A stretch of DNA of 60,000 nt, taken from NCBI GenBank assembly GCA_014529385.2, contig CM043955.1, positions 149,749,640-149,809,639 on the forward strand, in the 5' to 3' direction. The notes under the pieces are model-generated. The model had not been told where the DNA came from and did no database searches. It worked only from the letters and a program-made list of their open reading frames with translations. The position numbers and the translations under genes are program-made. The stretch is from Adiantum capillus-veneris (taxonomy: Eukaryota > Streptophyta > Polypodiopsida > Polypodiales > Pteridaceae). The stretch's first letter is position 1; every line of letters begins with the position of its first letter. Shown piece after piece: positions 44,253 through 54,627 of this stretch.

Positions 44253-44478
44253 TGTTGGAATTAGGGTTGCAGAGAAACACACATAGCTTGGAGAAGACGA
44301 AGGAAGCTCAAGGCACACAATAGAGAGTGTGTTACTTAGTGTGCTATGGAAAGATAGATAGCCCTAGAGTGATGGGCGTATATACAATGCACGGGGAAAA
44401 AACCTCCTAAAGAGGGAAAAAATGCCCCGGCGGTCCTAGTGTGTTCACACACATCACTACCACATGTATATGGTAACA
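44253..44478 (-). repeat. 5' LTR of copia-2
   Basis: 226 bp, nearly identical to 39473-39697 (a 2-bp indel and a few substitutions). Followed on the right by the target duplication TCATT. Confidence 0.93.
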
Positions 44479-44483
44479 TCATT

Positions 44484-44807
44484 GTCCAATAACCCAATTT
44501 AACATTTGATGGTGTTAGGGGTTCTATCTTGAATGAAGAAATCAGGAGGAAAGCAAGTGGAGAAGGAGGCAGCTCTGCCAACATGGTTAGAGGCAGGACA
44601 GAAAAGAAGAATGCTTATGCACAAAGGAGTAAGAGTAAGAGTAAGGAAAGGGCAAATTCCAGCAAAGGCAACGGTGATGTGACTTGCTATCAGTGTGGCA
44701 GGAAAGGTCACAAGAAACCCGATTGCAGGTACTACAAAGCCGAGTTAGAACGGAAAAAGAATGGCGGAGACAAAAGGAAAGAGAAGACGGAAGTCAAGAC
44801 AGATGCA
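44484..44807 (+). pseudogene. Copia-3 gag, second part with zinc knuckle
   Basis: Resumes after the nested element. The open frame 44529-44810 carries the Lys/Arg-rich linker and the knuckle CYQCGRKGHKKPDC (about 44684-44725), which binds the element RNA. Confidence 0.85.
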
Positions 44808-44840
44808 TAGGATAGCTCAAAGGACAAAGAGAAGGCCAAT

Positions 44841-46386
44841 GTGGCTTCTAGTGTTGTGATTGAGGAGCTGTCAGATGTAGAGAACATCTTGTGTGCCACT
44901 TTGTTAAATGATGATGCTTATGACATTGATGCCTCTCTTAATGTTCATTCACAAGACATGCAGATCACCAAGAGTGATCTTATTGATGCTTTGTTGACTG
45001 TCAATGATGCATTATCCCATACTTGGATTGTTGATTCCGGTGCTTCATTTCATGTGACTCCTATAAGGAGTGTTTCTCTACTTTTGATGCAGGCAAGTGT
45101 GGCCATGTATACCTTGGAAACAATCATGCATGTTCCATTGAGGGTATTGGCACTGTGCATCTCTCCATAGATGGCACAAATAAGCTTGTCTTGCATGATG
45201 TTAGATATGTGCCGGGAATCAAGAAGAGTCGCTTTCTGTTGGTCAAATGGACATGCATGGTTACAGTATCTTGTTGGAGAGAGGATCATGGAAAATGACT
45301 AAAGGTTCAAGGCTGATTGTAAAGGGCACAAAGAAAGGGACACTTTACTGCATGCATGGAAAGGTAGTGTCGGGCAAGTTTATTACATTGGTTGAAATTA
45401 ACTCTCACATGGAGTTGTGGCACAAGAGGCTTGGCCATATGAGCGAAAAGGGTCTTTCTAAGCTTTGTACTTTGAACAAGCTTGATACTAAAGGCACAAA
45501 GCTTGACTTTTGTAATGAATGTCAATATGGCAAGCAAGTAAAGCGTTCTTATTACTCTGGTGTCTCTCGTAAATCTTGTGTGCTTGATCTTGTACATTCT
45601 GATGTATGTAGCATGCCTACTAAGTCTATGGGAGGTGCATGTTATTTTGTCTCCTTTGTTGATGATCATTCTAGGAAAATTTGGGTTTATTTTCTTAAAT
45701 CTAAGGATGAAGCCTTTGCTGTGTTTAAGAGATTTCATGCATTTGTGACCACCCAAACAGGTAGAAAGCTAAAATGCTTGCGTACGGACAATGGGGGAGA
45801 GTTCACAAGTGCTGAATTTAACAAATTTTGTGAAAATTTGGGCATCAAGAGGGAGCTTACTGTGCCATACAGCCCCTCTTCTAATGGTGTGGCTGAAAGA
45901 TTCAATAGGACACTTTGTGAGAGGGTGAGATGCATGCTGTCCACAACTAATCTCTCTCATGGATTTTGGGGAGAAGCTTTGAAAACTGCAGTGCATATAT
46001 GCAATCGATCCCCTCACATGTCTTTGAAAGGTGACATCCCTGAAGAGGTTTAATCTGGTAAGCCTGCTTCATATGATCACTCATGCATTTTTGGTTGCGA
46101 GGCTTTTGTGCATATTAGACCTGAGTTGAGGAGTAAACTAGATGCCAAGTCCATTAAAGGCCTCTTCATGGGATATGGTGAAGAAGGCGAAATGGGTTAC
46201 AGGATTTGGTTACCTCAGCTCAAAAGGGTTGTACGCAGCCGAGATGTTGTTTTTAATGAGGCAAGGCTGCTTCAAAACAATTGTGCCTCAAAGCATGACC
46301 ATAAAAGGGTGAAATTTCAGCATGACCAGCCACATGTTAGGCTTATTTTTGACCTCAGGATGCACCACAATTGGCTGAAAATGTAG
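44841..46386 (+). pseudogene. Copia-3 protease and integrase
   Basis: The protease HTWIVDSGASFHVTP is in the frame 44841-45170. A frameshift near 45080 moves to other frames; the pre-integrase ELWHKRLGHMSEKGL, CNECQYGKQ, and integrase HSDVCSMPTKS, FVDDHSRKIWV, LRTDNGGEFTSAEF and PSSNGVAERFN (catalytic D, D, E) are in 45247-46053. A TAA at 46053 interrupts after GDIPEEV, and the rest (IFGCEAFVHIRPELRSKLD, MGYGEEGEMGYRIW) follows at 46108-46386. Confidence 0.88.
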
Positions 46387-46520
46387 ATGATCGAGTGGTG
46401 TTTGAGCCAGATGACGTTGGACAGCAAATTGAGGCTTCTGAAGGGCATTTGCAGCCAAGAAACAATGCTGAAAATGGTGCTGAAAATGATGTATAGTAGC
46501 CCATTGTTGATGATTTTATC

Positions 46521-48030
46521 ATGCCACCTGATGTAAACCCATTGCCGGATAATGTGGATCATTGGGTGAGGCGGTCCACTCGTCAAAGACGGCCCGTGAG
46601 CAGATATGACCCCTCTTTGCATTACATTATGTTGACAGATAAGGGAGAGCCTCTTACGTATAAAGAGGCAAAGACATGTGAGCACAGCGACAAGTGGGAG
46701 TTTGCTATGCAAGAAGAGATTAAAGCTTTGCATGCTAATCATACTTGGGATTTGGTTGGATTGCCCAAAGGAAGGAAGGCTATTCCTAACAAATGGGTGT
46801 ATAAAATCAAGACTTTTGATGCAAAACCCAAGTATAAGGCAAGGCTTGTAGCAAAGGGATATGTTCAAACCATAGGCATAGACTTTCAGGAAGTGTTCTC
46901 TCCCGTTGTGAAGATGACCACTTTGCGTGTATTGTTTGCCATAGTGGCTGCTCTTGATTTGGAAATGGACCAAATGGATGTACATACCGCTTTCTTGCAT
47001 GGTGATGTGGAAGAAGAGCTCTACATGAAGCAACCCGAGGGTTTTGTTATTCCTGGCAAGGAACATATGGTATGTATGCTCAACAGAAGCTTGTATGGGC
47101 TGAAACAATCATGTAGACCGTGGTACAAGAAGTTTGATCGCTTCATGCTTAAACATGGTTACAAAAGAAGCCATGCAGACCATTGTTTGTATACCAAACG
47201 TGATGAGGATGACAGCCCTATCATTCTTGTGCTCTATGTTGATGATATGTTGATAGTTGCAAAGAAAAGAAGCACTGTTGATGCTCTTAAAGGGCAGCTG
47301 AAATCTGCATTTTCAATGAAAGACCTTGGGGCAGCTGAACATATACTTGGAGTGCGTGTTACAAGGCAAAGAGACAAGCGCCTATTGTATTTGTTGCAAG
47401 AAAAGTACATTGAAAAGGTGCTGGACAGATTTAACATGGCTAAAGCAAACCCTCTTGGTGTGCCATTACAACCATATGTCAAAATCTCCAAGGATGATTG
47501 TCCTAAGTCAAAGCAAGAAGCCAATGACATGCAAGGTGTGCCTTACGCTTCAGCTTGTGGTTCACTTATATATGCTATGGTTGCTACTAGGCCTAACATA
47601 GTCCATGCAATGGGAGTTGTGAGCCGGTTTATGGCTATTCCAGGCAGGTTGCATTGGGATGCAATGAAGTTCATTATGAGGTACTTGAAAGGGACTAAAA
47701 ACAAATGCCTCTGCTATGGTAAAGGACCAATGGAGTTGAAGGGATTTTGTGACTCTGACATGGTTGGTGATGTGGATACACAGAAATCAACAAGTGGCTA
47801 TGTGTTTACTCTTGTGGGAGGTGCTGTTTCATGGTGTTCTAGATTGCAAAAGATTGTTGCATTGTCTACGACAGAGGCTGAATATATATTTCAGCCACTG
47901 AGGCTTCTAAAGAGGCTATTTGGTTAGCATGCCTATGCAGTGAGTTTTGTTTTCTTGCCAAGGCACCTATGCTTGGTTGTGATAGCCAGAGTGCCATATG
48001 CCTGGCAAAGAATTCCATGTTTCATTAGGA
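46521..48030 (+). pseudogene. Copia-3 reverse transcriptase and RNase H
   Basis: A 468-codon open frame (46521-47927) with KYKARLVAKGYVQTIGIDF, MDVHTAFLHGDVEEELYM, SLYGLKQSCRPWYKKF, catalytic LVLYVDDMLIVA (intact), SMKDLGAAEHILGVRV, and RNase H FCDSDMVGDVDTQKSTSGYV and ALSTTEAEY. A frameshift near 47890 moves the last RNase H residues (ATEASKEAIWLACL, DSQSAICLAKN) to another frame, after which homology ends near 48030. Of the three copia RTs with this region visible in the window, this is the only one with the canonical YVDD. Confidence 0.92.
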
Positions 48031-49367
48031 AAAGTTTGGACTAAAAAATGGGCCTTGTGTGAATTGTTGATGTGGCATAGCTTTCAAAAAGTGGGGATCG
48101 GTAAATTTTTTGCAAATAAGATCCAAACTTGTCGGAGGTTGGATATTTAGAATCTACTCTTCAAATGCTATCTATTGATATATAGCATGCATGTATCGGC
48201 ATTGCCTTCATGTAGATCTAGAAAAAGGTGATTTTAGATTACCGTAACGGTAAAAAAACCTGGTTGATTGAAAAAAAATGGCATAACTTTCATAGAAGTC
48301 ATCCAAACTTTTCGGACCTTGGCTCTTTAGAATCCATTTTTCAAGAACTTTCCAATGATAGGTCATATCATGGGGTTCTAAGCAATATTTAGAGGGGTCT
48401 ACCGGGTTGCTTTCTTTTGTACAACTTTGATGATGTGGCACTCATCAGAACGCATGAAGATGCAGACCTTGTTGTCAAGGAAGTGGAATGGCATACCTCT
48501 CTTGAGCGTCTTTTTGCGCGCAATGATATTTTGACACAAGAATCTCTTTGTCAAATGTGTTCGGTTGCTTTGAATTTCTCTATTGAGAAGGGGTATTCTG
48601 ATGGTCGATGATCAAGTATGCTACTACAGTAGCAAGTTATAGCTGTAGCATACGCTTCTCCATAAGTAGGTCAAGTACCATTAGCATACTGCTAGTATGA
48701 ACATGAGCTATTCTGTCTGTGCATATATTGATCAGCCAATTGTTCCAAGACGAAAAGAAAGACATCGAGATTAATGGTCTATGACTTGGGTATCCCTACA
48801 CAAGAGGTTTAATACCCTCTAGACTAACAGTGCAAGATTATGCACAAGGACAGATACCTAGATTGATTTCTAGGAGGATTATTCTTCTCGAGGTTGAGAA
48901 GGCGAAAGTGAGTTAACAAATTCTTGGATGGGGAAACTTCCGATCTGTTGGAAAGACGCGAATAACGAGTTCTTACATGGCTCGTAAGTTTGATAATTGG
49001 TAAGGATATCCTTGAGGTACTAGAGAAACGACATGAACCGATAAGGTAAGTATTGAAATTATTGAATTTTTGTTTGATTTAATTTTTAAGTTCTCTTTTG
49101 AGAAAGGACTAGGTCAACTCACCATCAAGCAAGATTTGAAATCTTTCCGATTTTTCCCCGGCAGTTCAATTAGATCTCTAAAGTTGGTGACAATTGTTTC
49201 TAAGTAAGAGGAATGTTGCCAAATTGGCTTTATCTGACAGAAAAATAATTCTAAATGAATTATTGGATTTATAAGTAAGAGGGTTTTCTCGTTTGGAACA
49301 CCAGAAAAATAATTCTTAATGAGCTAAGTGAGAGGGTTTTTCTCACTGGAGACATCCGAGTACAGAT
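48031..49367. other. Unclassified repeat-like stretch
   Basis: No LTR or pol motif. A 64-codon plus-strand frame (48417-48611) reads YNFDDVALIRTHEDADLVV.. and ARNDILTQESLCQMC..; it looks protein-like but I cannot assign it, and no start context or neighbours support a gene. Confidence 0.4.
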
Positions 49368-49650
49368 ACTTCTAGTGCGTCATTCAAAGTGATGATGGGA
49401 GCACTTTGAACGGGAATATTTGTAAGGCCACAAGGAACGGGTACTTCTGATGCGTCACATCGAATGGGTGACAGGGAGCATCGGGAAGAAGTATCCGACC
49501 ATCCGGGAACGGACATCTCTGATGCGTCATAGGATGGGTGACAGAGCATCGAGAAGGAGATTGTACCGTAAATTCGGTAGGAAAGGACTAGGTGATGGGT
49601 ATTCCTAATGCGTCACAAGGAGGGCGACGGGTATTGGAAAGGGAATATCC
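49368..49650. repeat. Tandem array, four imperfect copies of about 75 bp
   Basis: Copies begin at 49368, 49443, 49515 and 49601 with ACTTCTGATGCGTCA or a variant, followed by GGGTGACAGGGAGCATCG-type sequence. The spacing is 75, 72 and 86 bp. No protein frame is preserved through all copies. Confidence 0.7.
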
Positions 49651-50405
49651 ATAGTCAGGAGGACATTCCGAACTGTGTTAGAATTGTGCACAAGGAAAAG
49701 CAAGCACTTGAATGAAGATGGGTTCAGAGGAAACTTTGAAGAAATACCGTTGCTTTCTTGCGAGGAAGTCTATGTTTGCATTGCATCTGTGCATGTGATT
49801 GCATCCAAGGACGCTTGGGAAGTGCTGTGAAAGCATTGTTTTTAACTTATAAGGTTTATTGAGTTTTTGGGCAGATTCAGACTATTTTTAAAATAGGCCG
49901 GCTGCCCACTTTCCATAAGTGGGCAGCCACCTGGAAAATAAAGCAACAAAACCAGCCACCGTTTTCTCTCTCCCTTTTTCTGGCAGAAGAGCAAAAAAAT
50001 AAATAAAAAAAATGCCGTGATCTCTATGCGGGCAGTCTGCGCTTAGCTATTCCTGCCATGGCCAGGGAGCTATAAAAGCATCACGCCCTCACTCAGGGTA
50101 GGAGTTGCCAAAGTCAGCAAGAGAAGACTCTGCTGCGAGAAGACGCAAGAGATCACAAGACTACGAAGCACGGAGGTCGCTTTTCCCGCGAAAAGAGCGA
50201 CAGGGTATCAATTGTGAATACGCCATGCGAATTGTTGTCCTATGTTTGTGTGTGTTTGCAGGTGTACTACCTCTTCACGAGGGAGTAGGAGCAGAGGAAG
50301 GCATGAGCCTCTACAGGACAAAAGCGCTCTGAGGAACTAGAGCCAGATCAGCCCAAGGGTTTCCCGAGTTTGGGACGTAGATACACAGATACAAGAGTGG
50401 TAGAC
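49651..50405 (+). repeat. Probable LTR sequence with promoter
   Basis: Non-coding, with a TATA-like GCTATAAAAGC (about 50080). Its last 73 bp (from GAGGAACTAGAGCCAGATC at 50333) match 26589-26670. It is cut at 50406 by LTR C. Confidence 0.45.
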
Positions 50406-51082
50406 TGTCGTAAGACGGGCACCACGTGCCTATAGAAAAGAACATACTGAACAGACATTTAGCACTTCAATAACAACTGAATTGAATGAGAGAGCACACG
50501 CAACACGGAGTGACGGAATTCCAGCCCAGAGAGTATTGGCCCCAAACCTTGGCGCCCCTTTTGGTATTTCTTTATATTGCATCAACTCAGTACAAGCCGG
50601 TACTCTAGGCCCTGCACCTGCTCCAAGAAGCATGCTAGAGAATGAGCCCATGGCCTCATATTTAAAGGCCCTAGACCCAAAAGCAGTTTACATGAAAAGC
50701 TTTCAAACTCAAAAGCATCTGCTACAAAAGCAATGCCCAAAAGCTGCCAGCATAAGTCACGAAAATCCGTACAACTGCCACGTTAGCAGTCAGCGTAAAA
50801 CGTGGAATCCTTACAGTCTGCCACATCATCATGTCAGCGCAAATTGCGGAGATCCGTACAGTTGCTACAACGTCATCAACTCCAAGCAACGCTCTATGTG
50901 TGTGTGGGTCTTGCTTTATCTATATGCCTTTATGTCACTTGGGCCCCATCGGACGGGGTCCCCTAAGTTGGTAGGACTTCTTCTTATGTTGTTGCTTGTT
51001 CTACTTAGGGTTTAGGCCCCTTGGCCATGATTTGCAAGTTGGCTCCATTCTTCAGGGCTTGACACGTCAGCAGTTTGTGACA
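50406..51082 (-). repeat. 3' LTR of a gag-only element (copy C, minus strand)
   Basis: In element sense from TGTCACAAACTGCTGACG (at 51082) to ..CGTCTTACGACA (at 50406). It is preceded in element sense by CAAAAAGGGGTGA, a polypurine tract (51083-51095), so it is a 3' LTR. Compared with LTR A it lacks the nested solo LTR and gives the empty-site sequence. Confidence 0.85.
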
Positions 51083-51795
51083 TCACCCCTTTTTGAAAGA
51101 AAGTAATCGTCCGCGATTACAGCATATCTGCAAAACAATTCAGGTTAGCTCAAAAATTTCCGAGCGACAATCGGTTTGCTCTTTTTTTCTTTAAGGAGTT
51201 GGCTTCTCCTTTCGGCTTTTTTGATAAAGGAGTTGGCTTCTTCTTTCGGCTCTTTTGATCAAGGAGTTGGCTTCTCCTTTCGTCCAGATCGCAACTCTAA
51301 ATATTCCGACGTAGTAAGATTAGCCATCACACCCAGACTGCGTTTCTTCCACGGGTGTCTTGATGCACTAAAATCACATACCCAGGCAATCTCATCCAAT
51401 TAGGAATATTCAGAGGTTGGCACATCATAATGCAACACAAATGCTCACATATGCATGTTACAAGACACAACAAACAGCGCCGTTGAGCACTCCCCCGAGA
51501 CAAACGGTCTGCCGTATGAAGCTACTCAACGAGTACCTCGTCACTCCCCTTGCAAATAACCTAAAAAGGTCCAGACCATGAGCTCAGAGGATTGTACAAC
51601 CAAACGCTCCCCATACCGCAATTTACGTCGCTTGGAGGTTCAAGCATACAACCAAACGCGCTCCCCACACATCGGCCTGCATCGTTCGGAGGTTTCCTAG
51701 CATACAATGGAACGCTCCCCAGACATCGGCTTGCGTCGTTCCAAGGTTTTCAAACATACAACAAAACGCTCCCCAGGCATCGGCCTGTGTTGTTC
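51083..51795 (-). mobile_element. 3' non-coding region of the gag-only element C
   Basis: Closely similar to 20709-21240 of element A (GGAGTTGGCTTCTCCTTTC tracts, CACGGGTGTCTTGATGCACT, ACATATGCATGTTACAAGACAC). It ends abruptly at 51795 against copia sequence. It is the missing 3' part for element B, which breaks at 23502, if the intervening DNA is inverted. Confidence 0.7.
51595..51793. repeat. Tandem array, four copies of about 54 bp
   Basis: Copies start at 51595, 51647, 51703 and 51757 with TACAACCAAACGCTCCCC or a variant, followed by ACATCGGCCTGCGTCGTT. Element A has a single copy of this unit (around 21186), so it expanded in this copy. Confidence 0.85.
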
Positions 51796-52970
51796 TTGTT
51801 GAATTTAAGGCTGATTTGAATGCTACTTTCAAGATGAAAGATTTGGGGTTGTTGCATCATTACTTGGGTATACAGTTTAAGCAGTGTGATGGTGGATTGC
51901 CTTGTGTCAGAAAAGTTATAGAGACATTGCTATGTAAGTTTGGACTTGAGGATTGCAAACCTATTGCCACTCCCATGGAAACAGGTTTAAAATTGAGTCT
52001 TCATGAGGCTGGTGATCGTGCTGATGTCACTCTTTACCAAACTGTTGTTGGGTGCCTCATTTATGTATGTAGCACGAGGCAAGATATTCAGTTTGCAGTC
52101 TCACAGGTTAGCAGATTTATGCATAGCCTAGGGTCTAAGCATTGGCAGGCTGTCAAGAGGATTTTTCGCTAGCTTAGTGGCACTTTACATCTTGGCTTGT
52201 TTTATCCCAAGGGGGGATCATTGCCGCCAGATTTACATGCTTTTTCGGACTCAGATTGGGCTGGTTGTTTTGACACGCTAGTGTCCACAAGTGGTTTTTG
52301 TTTCATGCTTGGCAATTCATGTATATCATGGTTGAGCAAGAAGCAACCTACTGTGGCCACTTCGAGTTGTGAGGCTGAGTATAGAGCAGTCTTCACAGCT
52401 ACGGTTGAGTGTGTATGGCTCAGACGCCTTATGGCTGATTTGGGTGTTGGACAGGACACTGCCAACACTATCTACACTGACAGTTAGAGCGCATTGGCAG
52501 TTGCGAGGAACCCAGTTTTTCATGCTCAAAGCACATTGAGGTGCACTACCACTATGTCAGGGAGAGGCTCTCAGCAGGAGAGATCAGCTTGGCTTATGTG
52601 CCAACACAGGACAACCTTGCAGATCTTTTTACAAAGACATTTTTTGTGAGAAGCTCGAAGCCTTCCACAAAGCTTTGGGCTTACTCCCCTTTGTGGACTG
52701 ATCATGTCCCAGCTCTTGTTCACCGCATCACTCCAGGGAGGATTTGTTACCATATAGATGTGGTAGTGATGTGTGTGAACACACTAGGACCGCCGGGGCA
52801 TTTTTTCCCTCTTTAGGAGGTTTTTTCCCCGTGCATTGTATATACGCCCATCACTCTAGGGCTATCTATATTTCCATTGCACACTGAGTAACACACTCTC
52901 TATTGTATGCCTTGAGCTTCCTTCGTCTTCTCCAAGCTGTGTGCGTTTCTTTGCAACCCTAATTCCAACA
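51796..52970 (+). mobile_element. Copia element, 3' half only (copia-4)
   Basis: Plus-strand copia of the same family as copia-1 and copia-2. It starts inside RT with VEFKADLNATFKMKDLGLL, runs through CKFGLEDCKPIATPMETG and RNase H SDSDWAGCFDTLVSTSG, ATSSCEAEYRAV to the end of pol (52700), a polypurine tract CCAGGGAGGATT and a 3' LTR (52745-52970). A two-codon deletion after CDGG, a TAG after FR and another after YTDS break the frame. It begins where copia-1 ends, about 8 bp further on when both are laid on copia-2. Confidence 0.9.
52745..52970 (+). repeat. 3' LTR of copia-4
   Basis: 226 bp, TGTTACCATATAGATG to ..CTAATTCCAACA, the plus-orientation counterpart of the copia-2 LTRs. It is followed at once by gag-only element sequence (TAGCTCATGGCCCAGACC). 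Confidence 0.9.
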
Positions 52971-53060
52971 TAGCTCATGGCCCAGACCGAGATGGTTATT
53001 TGCGGGGGAAGTGTTCATCGACGACTTTATGTTTCTATATCTTGTAACATGCATATGTCA
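52971..53060 (+). repeat. Fragment of gag-only element 3' region
   Basis: GCTCATGGCCCAGACCG.., GGTTATTTGCGGGGGAAGTG and ATCTTGTAACATGCATATG match the complement of 20990-21130. It suggests that copia-4 inserted into a gag-only element. Confidence 0.65.
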
Positions 53061-53421
53061 GCATTTGGTGGCAGCTTTTACGGATTTGCGTAAAACGTGT
53101 TGGTAGCTTTCTGGGTGTAGTGCTTTTGGACTTGATGCTTTTGAGGCCAAGGGCCTTTAAATATGTGCAAAGGGCTTAGTCTCTCTGGCACTCTTTCGGG
53201 TGAAGGTGCAGAGTGCGAGCACCGGCATTGTACTGAGTTCAAGTAATAAAAAGAAATACTGAAAAGGGTGCCAAGGTTTGGGGCCAGTACTCTCTGGGTT
53301 GGAATTCCGCCACTCTGTGTCGCGTGTGCTCTCTCGCTCTTTCAGTTTGGTTGATATTGAAGTGCTAAAAGTTTGTTCAGTTTGTTCTTTTCTATTGGCA
53401 CGTAGTGCCCTTGTCGTGACA
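53061..53421 (+). repeat. LTR fragment of the gag-only family (copy D)
   Basis: R-U5 part of the family, with AAAAAGAAATACTGAAAAGG, GGTTTGGGGCCAGTACTCTC and ending ..GCCCTTGTCGTGACA. There is no primer-binding site after it, so the following DNA is not its own internal region. Confidence 0.75.
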
Positions 53422-54107
53422 GCTGCTCTTCGTACCTTGGAGTGTTTTGAGAATCGACCTCTTGGAAAGGCCATGTCAAATTACTATATGAATTCAAGGG
53501 CTCAATGGGTGTCCTGATAGCTTGAAAACGTGTCAAACTTGGCTGCTTGACTCCCATCCTTGAATTCCTTGGTCTTCGTATTCTGTATCTCACTGTTTGA
53601 ACCGTAAGAAGAGGACGAGAGAGGACGACAAATTGGTGGAACTCATGAAAGGCGAACTTTTTTTTTGGGTCATCCACGAAACGAATACATTTCTTGGATC
53701 TTCTAGCCACCTCAAAAGTTGATTTTGGCCCAAATAACCAGGAAAATCTGTTGATTTGCTCTTCTTCGAGAGTGCTTTAAGCTTTTCATCAACTGGTCTG
53801 TCTTCTTTTCAAGGCTTTGTCAAACTGTTTCTACGAGTATAGTCTCTTCTTTTGGGCACTCGGCTTTGCTTTCTGCTTCATCACCGACTTGAGAGGAGAA
53901 TGAATGGCCTCTCGCCATCTGGAGTGAACCTCGTCAAGCGGGTAATCCTTGAGGTGATTCACATATTTCGGGTCCTTCGAGTACTTGATCAATCTTTTCA
54001 TGCATGTGTCAAGTTGCAGTTGATATTTGCCAAAATCTTCGGTGGTTTCATTTGTTCCTCCTCCAGATTTTAGCTTTTCTCATCTCCTTGCAAACTGACT
54101 GTCGGAG
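53422..54107 (-). pseudogene. Unassigned coding relic between two LTR fragments
   Basis: On the minus strand the first half reads TTEDFGKYQLQLDTCMKRL, IKYSKDPKYVNHLKDYPL and VHSRWREAIHSPLKSVMKQK in one frame (about 54055-53845); a TAG follows, then other pieces including ARRSKKCIRFVDDPKKKF (to about 53600). It is charged and protein-like but I recognise no family. It may be the gag or extra ORF of a different retroelement, or a captured host fragment. Confidence 0.4.
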
Positions 54108-54627
54108 GGGTGTAACGGACGTGCCAACGGAAAAGATAGACTGAACAACTTTTAACACTTCACGTAACACTGAACTGAAAGAGAGAGAGAATGCACGACA
54201 CATGAGACGGGGAGTGACAGAGTTCCACCCCAAGAGAGCCTTGGCCCCAAACCATGGCGCCCCTTTCAGTATTTCTTTAGATTGCTTCAACAAGGTACAA
54301 CTCCCATGGCTCTGCTCTACATCTTCCGTCGGTAGACTTCCAGAGTAAGGGCCCATGGGTCATGTTTAAGAAACCTTGGCCTCTAAAAACAGTTGACATG
54401 AAAAGCTTCAAGTTCTAAAAACATCTGGTCCAAAAAAACTCACGCCATAAGTTGGTAGCTACCACATTATCAACTTAAAACGCGGAATTCTGTACACTTG
54501 CCATGTCAGTAGTCTGCAACGCGATTGGCGGGCGTCTGTATAGCTGCCACGTCATCATCTTTTACGCAAGGTTTTTTTGAGTGTCTTGGGTCCCATTGAA
54601 TGGGGTCCCATAAGTTGGTGGGAATTG
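54108..54627 (-). repeat. LTR fragment of the gag-only family (copy E)
   Basis: Minus-orientation copy, from about TGTAACGGACGTGCC to AAGTTGGTGGGAATTGG, where a 5'-truncated LINE begins. It carries the same AGAAATACTGAAAGGGGCG block as the other copies. Confidence 0.7.

Larger units (their letters stand above)
39473..44478 (-). mobile_element. Complete copia element nested in copia-3 gag (copia-2)
   Basis: Minus-strand element with LTRs of 225-226 bp (39473-39697 and 44253-44478; TGTTGG..GTAACA on the plus strand), a perfect 5-bp target duplication TCATT (39468-39472, 44479-44483), primer-binding site complement next to the right LTR (44239-44250) and polypurine tract CCAGGGGGGATT next to the left LTR. 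The two LTRs differ by only a few bases. The internal ORF has several in-frame stops and two deletions, and the RT catalytic box reads YVND, so this copy could only have moved with help from an active relative. Confidence 0.95.
37939..48030 (+). mobile_element. Copia element, 3'-truncated, host of a nested copia (copia-3)
   Basis: 5' LTR 37939-38239 (TGTTGGGTT..CTCATCA), primer-binding site 38242, gag from 38983, then interrupted at 39473-44478 by copia-2, resuming at 44479 with the rest of gag, protease, integrase, RT and RNase H to about 48030. No 3' LTR matching 37939-38239 is seen after 48030, so the right end is lost. Frameshifts and stops break the protein but the RT catalytic YVDD is intact. 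Confidence 0.85.

Noticed and set aside
46317-47108. A 263-codon minus-strand frame
   Set aside because: It lies opposite the copia-3 reverse transcriptase with clear RT motifs and has no motif of its own.
49368-49650. Satellite or centromere repeat
   Set aside because: Only four imperfect units with irregular spacing.
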